Under the pieces are notes generated by a model. It saw only the letters and a program-made list of their open reading frames with translations. It was not told the DNA's origin and searched no databases. Made by a program: the position numbers and the translations under genes. Shown one piece after another: positions 1-5,507 of a stretch of 5,507 nucleotides of DNA. Source of the DNA: an uncultured Collinsella sp. (GTDB lineage Bacteria; Actinomycetota; Coriobacteriia; Coriobacteriales; Coriobacteriaceae); NCBI GenBank assembly GCA_938045085.1, contig CALINZ010000245.1, positions 1 through 5,507 of the forward strand. The letters are read 5' to 3'. The stretch's first letter is position 1. Each line of letters begins with the position of its first letter.

Positions 1-271
1 CAAACTGGGTATCGTTGATGCCATCGTGCTGGGTATGGGCCGTGCCATCGGTGAGACCATGGCCGTGCTCATGGTCGTGGGTAACGCTCCGGTTATTCCC
101 GACAGCATTGCGAGCCCCATCTCGACGCTCACGAGCCAGATCGCGCTCGACATGAGCTATTCCTCGGGCCTGCACCGCTCGGCTCTGTTCGGCATGGGCG
201 TGGTCCTGTTTATCATCTCCGCCATGCTGGTGGGCATCGTCCGTCTGATTTCCAAGAAGAAGAGGGGGTAG
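1..271 (+). CDS. pstC: Phosphate ABC transporter permease PstC, C-terminal part
   Basis: This is the last 89 codons of an inner-membrane permease of the high-affinity phosphate transporter (PstSCAB). The reading frame is open from base 2, so the start lies to the left of the window, and roughly two thirds of a usual PstC (about 300 residues) is missing. The visible part begins in the helix after the cytoplasmic EAA loop, with the conserved stretch GRAIGETMAVLMVVGN (residues 13-28 of the fragment). A periplasmic segment follows, then a last transmembrane helix (about residues 61-83), ending in a basic cytoplasmic tail SKKKRG. The same GRAIGET motif recurs in the next gene, as expected for the paralogous pair PstC/PstA. 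The order pstC-pstA-pstB-phoU supports PstC over another permease. The stop is 3 bases before pstA, so the two are surely co-transcribed and probably translationally coupled. Confidence 0.93.
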   Translation, partial: KLGIVDAIVLGMGRAIGETMAVLMVVGNAPVIPDSIASPISTLTSQIALDMSYSSGLHRSALFGMGVVLFIISAMLVGIVRLISKKKRG

Positions 272-274
272 GCT

Positions 275-1180
275 ATGTCCGATTCCGTTGACACGACGGT
301 CGATACGACCTCGTCGCGCGAGCGCATCAAGCGTGCCCTTTCCCACGGCAAGAAGGGCCGCATCAACAAGGACCTGTCCAACAAGATCATGCTTGGCGTG
401 TTTCGTGCCGCTGCCTACATCACCACGCTGGTGCTGGTCGCTATCATCGCCTACGTGGTCATCAACGGCCTGCCACACATCTCGCTCGACTTTATCTTCG
501 GTTGGCCCCAGGGCGTCAACGCCGAGGGCGGAATTTGGCCCACGATCGTCTCGACCGTCTACGTGACGGCGCTCGCCATGCTTATCTGCACGCCGATCGC
601 TGTGCTGGCAGCCGTCTATCTGGCCGAGTACGCCAAGCAGGGCAAGGTCGTCGAGCTCATTCGCTACGCTGCTGACGCTTTGGCCTCGGTGCCCTCCATC
701 GTTATGGGCCTGTTTGGCTACGCCTTGTTTGTCGAGGCCATGGGCCTGGGCCTTTCGATGGTCTCGGCCGCCCTGGCACTCGCGCTCTTGATGCTTCCCA
801 TCGTCATGCGTACCACCGAAGAGGCCATTCGCGCCGTTCCGCGCTATATCCGCTGGGGCGCATATGGCCTGGGCGCCACCAAGTGGCAGGTTGTCTCCAA
901 GATCGTGCTTCCTTCTGCCTTTGGCCGTATTGCCACGGGCATCGTTCTCGCCATCGGCCGTGCCATTGGCGAGACCGCGGTGGTGCTCTATACCATGGGG
1001 CAGGCCATCAATCTACCTATTTCGCCGCTCGATTCCGGCCGCCCCATGACGGTTCACCTGTATCTGCTTGCCAACGACGGCATCAACATGAACGCAGCCT
1101 ACGGCACCGCGCTCTTGCTGATGGTGATCATTCTGGCCTTCAACCTGTTTGCGCGCTTCCTGTCGCGCAAGCGTCGCTAG
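275..1180 (+). CDS. pstA: Phosphate ABC transporter permease PstA
   Basis: Second membrane subunit of the Pst phosphate importer, pairing with PstC to form the channel through the cytoplasmic membrane. The 301 residues fit the family length. A polar, basic N-terminal tail (about 1-40) precedes a first transmembrane helix (about 45-66). After a periplasmic segment containing FGWPQGVNAEGGIWPT (75-90), several more helices follow. The EAA-type loop that docks on PstB lies at about 182-213 (EEAIRAVPRYIRWGAYGLGA, then the KIVLP end), followed by GRAIGETAVVLYTMG (228-242). The last helix is about 277-295 and the C-terminus is Arg/Lys-rich. The ATG at 275 is chosen because a purine-rich ribosome site (AGAGGGGG, 261-268) lies just upstream, inside the end of pstC. 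It is 12 bases upstream of pstB. A close paralogue function (another phosphate or phosphonate permease) is unlikely given the neighbours. Confidence 0.96.
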   Translation: MSDSVDTTVDTTSSRERIKRALSHGKKGRINKDLSNKIMLGVFRAAAYITTLVLVAIIAYVVINGLPHISLDFIFGWPQGVNAEGGIWPTIVSTVYVTALAMLICTPIAVLAAVYLAEYAKQGKVVELIRYAADALASVPSIVMGLFGYALFVEAMGLGLSMVSAALALALLMLPIVMRTTEEAIRAVPRYIRWGAYGLGATKWQVVSKIVLPSAFGRIATGIVLAIGRAIGETAVVLYTMGQAINLPISPLDSGRPMTVHLYLLANDGINMNAAYGTALLLMVIILAFNLFARFLSRKRR

Positions 1181-1192
1181 TTAAGGAGTCCC

Positions 1193-1996
<804 letters not shown>

Positions 1997-2088
1997 TCGG
2001 TGCGACTAGTCCCAAGCCGATCGGATCTGGTCCGGTGCGTATTCACTGTGCGGGCGGCATGACCGCACCCAACTGATTGGAGTGAACC
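1997..2088 (+). promoter_or_regulatory. pstB-phoU spacer with alternative inverted repeats
   Basis: This 92-base gap is the longest in the pst operon. GATCGG (1995-2000, overlapping the pstB stop) can pair with CCGATC (2017-2022). GTGCGG (2048-2053) can pair with CCGCAC (2063-2068) across a 9-base loop. CGCACC (2064-2069) could instead pair with either copy of GGTGCG (1999-2004 or 2034-2039). The last arm ends 9 bases before the phoU ribosome site GGAG (2079-2082). This could tune phoU expression relative to pstCAB, but short GC-rich repeats arise easily by chance here. No run of T follows the stems, so a terminator is not supported, and no convincing promoter is visible. Confidence 0.25.
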
Positions 2089-2946
2089 ATGCGCAAACTG
2101 TTTTCCCGTCAGCTCATCGAGGCCCGTCACGAGATGCTGAGCATCTACGAGGCCGTCGATCTGGCCCTCCACGATGCCGTGAAGGCCTATGTGACCGACG
2201 ACCGCAAGCTCGCCACCAAGACCAAGAAGCGCACGCTTTCGATTGACGCACGCTGCGCCAACCTGGAGGCCGTCTGCTACAACCTGATTGCCACGCAGTC
2301 ACCGGTCGCCTCCGACTTCCGCTTGCTGCAGACGATCATCTACGTCGACTTTAACCTGCAGCGCATGACCGATAAGGTTCGCCAGATTTGCCGCGCCACG
2401 CGTCATATGATCAAGGCCGACATCTCGCTGCCCAAGGAGCTTGTCGGCACGGTCGAGGCCGAGGCTGAGGCCGTCTACCAGGTGCTGGGCTCTTCGCTTT
2501 CTGCGCTCGTCACCAACGACATGTCCATCATCTGCAACTTGGCCGTCGAGGACGAGCCAGTGCACGCCGCCTACGAGAAGTTCTTCCGCACCTTTAACCG
2601 CATGGACACGGGCGATTTTATGGACGACGACAGCAACTATGACGACCTGCGCCGCGCCATCATGGTATCGCGCTATCTCGATCGCATCGCCTCGATTTCC
2701 ATCGATGCCGCCTGCCGTCTGACCTTCCTGTTGACCGGACAGCGTATGACTGCCGGTGATATCGCCTGCACTGATGAGGATGAGCTCGAGAGCATGCGCG
2801 TGCCTTCGGGCGAGGGTGTTATCATGAGGCCCGCCGTCGATGTACGCTACGTTGCCAAGGTGCCCGTTAACGAGGTCAGCGAGGGTCTTCGCTACCTGCT
2901 CGATCATCTTGAGGATGAGGACGATGGCGAGGACGACGAGGAGTAA
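2089..2946 (+). CDS. phoU: PhoU-family phosphate signalling protein with acidic tail
   Basis: PhoU-family helical-bundle protein, normally a negative regulator that relays Pst transporter status to the phosphate histidine kinase and limits uptake. The first PhoU repeat is clear: the segment SPVASDFRLL (71-80) followed by VDFNLQRMTD (86-95) matches the family pattern PVAxDLRxL then DLERIGD, with Asp95 in the metal-ligand position. The second repeat is recognisable at about 189-217 (RYLDRIASISIDAACRLTFL at 195-214), but it has Ser202 where the family usually has the metal-binding Asp. At 285 residues it exceeds the usual 215-240; the excess is a C-terminal region (about 235-285) ending in an acidic run (10 of residues 275-285 are Asp/Glu). 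The ATG at 2089 follows GGAG (2079-2082). Position after pstB supports the call; the altered second motif leaves its metal binding uncertain. Confidence 0.9.
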   Translation: MRKLFSRQLIEARHEMLSIYEAVDLALHDAVKAYVTDDRKLATKTKKRTLSIDARCANLEAVCYNLIATQSPVASDFRLLQTIIYVDFNLQRMTDKVRQICRATRHMIKADISLPKELVGTVEAEAEAVYQVLGSSLSALVTNDMSIICNLAVEDEPVHAAYEKFFRTFNRMDTGDFMDDDSNYDDLRRAIMVSRYLDRIASISIDAACRLTFLLTGQRMTAGDIACTDEDELESMRVPSGEGVIMRPAVDVRYVAKVPVNEVSEGLRYLLDHLEDEDDGEDDEE

Positions 2947-2983
2947 GTAACCCCGTTCGTCGAAAGATTGTAAATACCTAAGT

Positions 2984-3015
2984 GAGCGCGGCCTTGCACA
3001 TGCGGGGCCGCGCTC
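2984..3015 (+). terminator. Probable terminator hairpin after phoU
   Basis: GAGCGCGGCC (2984-2993) and GGCCGCGCTC (3006-3015) form a perfect 10-bp GC-rich stem with a 12-base loop, 37 bases after the phoU stop. The following bases (TTGCGTTAG) contain only a poor T-tract, so it is an imperfect intrinsic terminator. It divides the phosphate genes from the division genes, which fits a transcript end for pst-phoU. It is less plausible for the minus strand, where there is no gene to end. An alternative is an RNA-stabilising 3' stem with partial read-through into yggS. Confidence 0.55.
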
Positions 3016-3051
3016 TTGCGTTAGCATGGGACTACTTGTTTGGCTGTCAGC

Positions 3052-3056
3052 GGAGG
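3052..3056 (+). promoter_or_regulatory. Ribosome binding site deciding the yggS start
   Basis: GGAGG lies 9 bases upstream of the ATG at 3066. A longer in-frame reading from GTG at 2982 would begin within the hairpin region, has no ribosome site and adds 28 residues with no family match, so the ATG at 3066 is preferred. Confidence 0.8.
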
Positions 3057-3065
3057 CGATTGGCA

Positions 3066-3803
3066 ATGGATAACTATTTGGACTTGATGCGCGCTCGCCG
3101 CGAGCAGATTCTGGAACGTTTTTATGCGGCGCTCGATCGCGCGGGCCGTCCCCATGACGCCGCGCGCCTCATTGCCGTGTCCAAGACCGTTGGTGTCGAT
3201 GAGACCGTTGCCGCCATCCAGGCGGGGTATTGCCATTTTGCCGAGAACCGCCCGCAGGAGCTGGTTCGCAAGCTCACAGGTCTGGCGGAGCATCCGGAGC
3301 TGCCCGAGGTGCGCTTCGATATGATCGGCAACCTGCAGACCAATAAGATCAATGCGGTGCTGGGCTCAGCCGAGCTGATTCACTCGGTGGGTTCGCTGCA
3401 TCTGGCGCAGGCGATCTCGAGCCGTGCTGTTCGCAAGATTGAGGCAGGCGAGCTCGTCGGCCCCCAGCGTGTGCTCATTGAGGTCAATGTGAGTGGTGAG
3501 GAGTCGAAGGGAGGCTTTTCACCCGATGAGATTCGCGCCGCCGCGGGTGAGCTTGCAGAACTTGAGGGAATTTGCGTACAGGGGCTTATGACTATGGCGC
3601 CCCGGGGGAATAAGGATGTGGCACGCCGCACCTTTGCGGGGCTTCGTGAGCTGAGGGATGAGCTGGAGGCGGCGCATCCCGATTTGAACCTGCCTGAGCT
3701 TTCCTGCGGTATGAGCGAGGACTTTGAGTCTGCCCTTGAGGAGGGCTCTACGCTCGTTCGCCTGGGCAGGGTAGTATTTAGCCCGGAGTTTGCAGTAAAA
3801 TAA
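3066..3803 (+). CDS. yggS: YggS/PROSC-family pyridoxal phosphate homeostasis protein
   Basis: Single-domain, alanine-racemase-fold PLP-binding protein (YggS, YlmE, PLPBP/PROSC family) of the cytoplasm; the family controls free pyridoxal phosphate and amino-acid balance and has no established catalytic activity. From the start at 3066 it has 245 residues, close to the usual 225-245. The PLP-bearing lysine is Lys40 in LIAVSKT (35-41). Further family motifs are FAENRPQE (58-65), FDMIGNLQTNK (84-94), NVSGEESKGGF (141-151), GLMTMAP (173-179), LSCGMSEDFESAL (212-224) and GSTLVRLGRVVFS (227-239), the last two contacting the PLP phosphate in known structures. It opens the yggS-sepF-yggT-divIVA block, a placement typical of Gram-positives (ylmE). 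No clear promoter is visible in the 50 bases between the upstream hairpin and the start; TAGCAT at 3022-3027 is only a weak -10 candidate. Confidence 0.95.
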   Translation: MDNYLDLMRARREQILERFYAALDRAGRPHDAARLIAVSKTVGVDETVAAIQAGYCHFAENRPQELVRKLTGLAEHPELPEVRFDMIGNLQTNKINAVLGSAELIHSVGSLHLAQAISSRAVRKIEAGELVGPQRVLIEVNVSGEESKGGFSPDEIRAAAGELAELEGICVQGLMTMAPRGNKDVARRTFAGLRELRDELEAAHPDLNLPELSCGMSEDFESALEEGSTLVRLGRVVFSPEFAVK

Positions 3804-3849
3804 GGCTCTGAAGTGCGCACTGATTATCGGGGCGCCTGCACTAAACCGC

Positions 3850-3856
3850 GAGAGGA
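3850..3856 (+). promoter_or_regulatory. Ribosome binding site deciding the sepF start
   Basis: GAGAGGA lies 7 bases before the ATG at 3864. An in-frame GTG at 3813 would add 17 residues, lacks a ribosome site, and would bury the amphipathic membrane-targeting helix that SepF proteins carry at the extreme N-terminus, so 3864 is preferred. Confidence 0.7.
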
Positions 3857-3863
3857 CACAACC

Positions 3864-4586
3864 ATGGGCTTCCTTGACGAGATTAAAAATAAGATGCACC
3901 TGGGCGGCCAGCAGGGTTACGACCAGGGTTATGGCCAGGACGACGACTACGGCTACGATGACGGCTACGACGATGGCTATCAGAACAACGGCTACAGTGG
4001 TGCTTCGGGCGAGGGCTTCTACACCCAAGACGAGCCGAGCAACGGCCTGCTTGGCCAGACGCGCCGCGGTGAAGCTGAGTCGGTTGCCGTGTATACGCGC
4101 TCCGGTCAGCTGGTCGGCGATGACTCCCGCCATGCCACGACGTATAACCCGCCTTCGCGCTCGCAGGACAGTGTTGCGAGCGGTTATCGTCCTGGTGCCT
4201 ATGACACGCCGTCGAGCTACGCCGAGAATACCCGCGCCCGTGCCGCCGCTGCACCCGCGCCTGCACCGAGCGATGCCTCGGCCTATGCGAGCAATATCAT
4301 CAACGCCACGCCGCAGCTGCCGGCCTATGTCCTGCGCCCCGAGAGCTATGACGACGTGGAGACCGTGGTGCGCCGCGTTCGCACCAAGCAGCCTGTCGCA
4401 CTGATTTTTGTGGGCGTACGCACCGAAGTTGCCAAGCGCGTCTTGGACTTCTCTTACGGCTTTGCCTGCGGTCTGGGTGCCACGGTCAAGGAGGTGGGCG
4501 ACCGCGTGTTCATGGTGCTGCCCGCCGGTTGCGAGGTCAAAGATTCCGATCTCAAGAAGCTTCGTGCCGACGGCTACCTTAAGTAA
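3864..4586 (+). CDS. sepF: Cell division protein SepF
   Basis: SepF binds the FtsZ C-terminus and anchors the Z-ring to the membrane at midcell; in Actinobacteria lacking FtsA it is the main anchor. With the start at 3864 the protein has 240 residues. It begins with a short amphipathic segment, MGFLDEIKNKMHLGG (1-15), resembling the membrane-binding helix of the family. A Tyr/Gly/Asp/Gln-rich low-complexity stretch (about 16-47) follows, then a polar linker with an Ala/Pro-rich end (126-137). The globular SepF domain is about 153-222, with YVLRPESYDD (155-164), LDFSYGFACGLGATV (194-208) and DRVFMVLP (213-220) matching the family core. The linker is longer than in B. subtilis SepF (about 150 residues in all). 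It lies 60 bases after yggS and 21 bases before the likely yggT start, and its frame is the same as yggT's. Confidence 0.94.
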   Translation: MGFLDEIKNKMHLGGQQGYDQGYGQDDDYGYDDGYDDGYQNNGYSGASGEGFYTQDEPSNGLLGQTRRGEAESVAVYTRSGQLVGDDSRHATTYNPPSRSQDSVASGYRPGAYDTPSSYAENTRARAAAAPAPAPSDASAYASNIINATPQLPAYVLRPESYDDVETVVRRVRTKQPVALIFVGVRTEVAKRVLDFSYGFACGLGATVKEVGDRVFMVLPAGCEVKDSDLKKLRADGYLK

Positions 4587-4595
4587 AGACAAGAC

Positions 4596-4601
4596 GAGGA
4601 G
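4596..4601 (+). promoter_or_regulatory. Strong ribosome binding site before a non-ATG start
   Basis: GAGGAG lies 9 bases past the sepF stop and 6 bases before the ATC at 4608. It has the ideal distance for a start at 4608 but is 84 bases from the first in-frame ATG (4686). This argues that translation of yggT begins at 4608, or at ATT 4602 less likely because it touches the site itself. Confidence 0.65.
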
Positions 4602-4607
4602 ATTCCC

Positions 4608-4889
4608 ATCAACATCTACACTATCGTCCAGCTGGTCAACACGCTGTTCAACTTCTATTCCACGCTCATTGTCGTCTACTGCTTTATGACGTGGATTCCC
4701 ATGAAGCAGGGTGGTTTGCTTCAGGATATTGCCGCGGTGCTTGATAGCGTGTGCGGTCCGTGGCTCAACCTGTTCCGTCGTTTCATCCCGCCGATGGGCG
4801 GTATCGATTTTTCGCCGGTCGTTGCGATTATTGCGTTGCAGTTGGTGCAGAGGCTGGTTCTGCAGCTTCTTATAGGTATACTCGTGTAG
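4608..4889 (+). CDS. yggT: YggT/YlmG family membrane protein, apparent ATC start
   Basis: Small two-helix membrane protein of the YggT/YlmG family, encoded beside sepF in many Gram-positives; its exact role is not settled, with links to division and membrane-protein or nucleoid organisation. The frame from 4608 gives 93 residues, a normal family length. Helix 1 is about 6-30 (ending in MTWIP), an amphipathic loop carries the signature PWLNLFRRFIPPMGGIDFSP (51-70), and helix 2 is about 70-92. No ATG, GTG or TTG occurs in frame between the sepF stop (4584-4586) and residue 27, Met at 4686. Starting at that ATG would leave 67 residues without helix 1. The ATC at 4608 is placed 6 bases after GAGGAG, hence the choice. 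Alternatives are a mutated start (ATG to ATC), a sequence error, or read-through from sepF, which is in the same frame. Confidence 0.82.
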   Translation: MNIYTIVQLVNTLFNFYSTLIVVYCFMTWIPMKQGGLLQDIAAVLDSVCGPWLNLFRRFIPPMGGIDFSPVVAIIALQLVQRLVLQLLIGILV

Positions 4890-4950
4890 AACTGACTTAG
4901 TAACTTACGTCGGGCGTGTAGCGCCGAGGCGATGAAAAAGGAGACTTGTT

Positions 4951-5507
4951 ATGGCTATTACCCCTGCAGACATCCAGGCTCAGACTTTCTCTGAGGCCAA
5001 GCGTGGCTACGATCCTGCTGAGGTCGACGTCTTCTTGGAGACGCTGTCCTCCGAGGTTGACGCTATGCTCGCTAAGATCGTCGACCTTAAGGGTCGCCTG
5101 ACTGCTACCGAGCAGCAGCTTGCCGATGCGCAGGCTCAGCTTGCCCAAGCTCAGGATGCCACCGCCCAGGCCGTTCCTGCCGCCCCCGTGGCTGCTCCCG
5201 CCCCTGACTTCTCCGCTCAGGAGCGCCAGATTTCCGCTGCCCTGATCGCTGCCCAGCAGACCGCTGAGACCATCGTCAACGATGCCAACGAGAACGCTGA
5301 GCGTATCCGCAACGAGGCTGACGCCAAGGCCCGCGAGGTTATCCGCCAGGCTCTGACCGAGAAGCAGGCCGAGCTCGAGGAGATCGATCGTCTCAAGGCT
5401 TCCCGTGAGGAGTTCAAGGCAGAGTATCTCAAGCTCATCCAGCACTTCATGGACGATGCCCAGAATTCCTTCCCGGCCGATCTGATGGCTTCCACGCCGG
5501 TCGGTTC
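4951..5507 (+). CDS. divIVA: DivIVA-family polar/septal scaffold protein, 3' end cut off
   Basis: DivIVA (Wag31-like) is a coiled-coil scaffold that binds curved membrane at poles and septa and organises division or polar growth. The ATG at 4951 follows AAGGAG (4938-4943) at 7 bases; 185 codons are visible with no stop, so the C-terminus is outside the window. The N-terminal membrane-binding domain is clear: ITPADIQAQTFSEAKRGYDP (3-22) then AEVDVFLETL (23-32), equivalent to the family pattern of TPxDI..F...RGY...EVD.FLD. A first coiled coil runs to about residue 70. It is followed by a Pro/Ala linker (VPAAPVAAPAP, 75-85) and a second, long helical region (about 89-170) with charged heptads. 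Arg18 is conserved, but residue 17 is Lys where B. subtilis has the membrane-inserting Phe; mycobacterial Wag31 likewise has KRGY. It follows yggT by 61 bases. Confidence 0.93.
   Translation, partial: MAITPADIQAQTFSEAKRGYDPAEVDVFLETLSSEVDAMLAKIVDLKGRLTATEQQLADAQAQLAQAQDATAQAVPAAPVAAPAPDFSAQERQISAALIAAQQTAETIVNDANENAERIRNEADAKAREVIRQALTEKQAELEEIDRLKASREEFKAEYLKLIQHFMDDAQNSFPADLMASTPVG

Noticed and set aside
2040..2051. TATTCACTGTGC as a possible PHO box (actinobacterial GTTCACC-type repeat)
   Set aside because: Only one poor copy; PHO boxes need at least two direct repeats, and the site is inside the operon rather than in front of it.
2299..3066. A 255-codon minus-strand open frame opposite phoU
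   Set aside because: No recognisable domain; it overlaps the whole of a conserved gene and reads through the terminator hairpin.
3796..3801. TAAAAT at the yggS stop as a -10 element for sepF
   Set aside because: The bases are explained by the last yggS codons and stop, and no -35 match is found at a proper distance.
3519..4592. A 357-codon open frame on the minus strand across yggS and sepF
   Set aside because: It runs antisense to two clearly recognisable genes, has low-complexity Val/Ile/Ala stretches mirroring the sepF repeat, and has no family motif. It is an effect of high GC third positions.
4877..4882. TATACT as a -10 element for divIVA inside the end of yggT
   Set aside because: A good -10 match, but no acceptable -35 sequence 16-18 bases upstream, so it is not supported as a promoter without 5'-end data.
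4910..4927. Small hairpin between yggT and divIVA as a terminator
   Set aside because: The stem has only six pairs with a bulge and is not followed by T residues; read-through into divIVA seems likely.
4897..5445. A 182-codon Leu/Gly-rich open frame on the minus strand opposite divIVA
   Set aside because: Its composition is the antisense image of the DivIVA coiled coil; no motif is seen and DivIVA is unmistakable on the other strand.

Overview
The window reads as ordinary chromosome from a high-GC Gram-positive bacterium. SepF, DivIVA and a YggT/YlmG protein together point to Actinobacteria or Firmicutes. The base composition, the codon choice and the order yggS-sepF-yggT-divIVA make an actinobacterial host most likely, possibly a Coriobacteriia (Collinsella-like) gut organism. 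That assignment is inference from gene content, not from a marker gene. All recognised genes are on the + strand and packed closely. There are no tRNA, rRNA, CRISPR or mobile-element signals.

Left half (1-2946): the end of a phosphate-uptake operon, with pstC (only the C-terminal 89 residues are inside the window), pstA, pstB and phoU. PstC and PstA form the membrane channel, PstB is the ATPase that drives it, and PhoU is the usual negative regulator linking Pst activity to the phosphate-sensing two-component system. PstC-PstA-PstB gaps are 3 and 12 bases. PhoU follows after a 92-base gap with several alternative inverted repeats. A 10-bp perfect GC-rich hairpin at 2984-3015 probably ends this operon.

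Right half (3066-5507): a tail of the Gram-positive division cluster, made of yggS (PLP homeostasis), sepF (membrane anchor for FtsZ), yggT (small membrane protein) and divIVA (polar/septal scaffold, cut by the window end). In many Gram-positives this block sits directly after ftsZ; here the Pst operon is on its left instead, and no ylmH lies between yggT and divIVA.

The most striking point is yggT. The complete 93-residue family-like protein is open from an ATC codon at 4608, six bases after a strong GAGGAG ribosome site, and there is no ATG, GTG or TTG between the sepF stop and the first transmembrane helix. The first ATG (4686) would delete that helix. Either an AUC start is used, or this is a start-codon lesion or sequence error. 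Other points are a PhoU with an altered second metal motif and a strongly acidic tail, a Tyr/Gly/Asp repeat linker in SepF, and a Lys in place of the B. subtilis membrane-inserting Phe in DivIVA. I see no clearly new multi-gene system.
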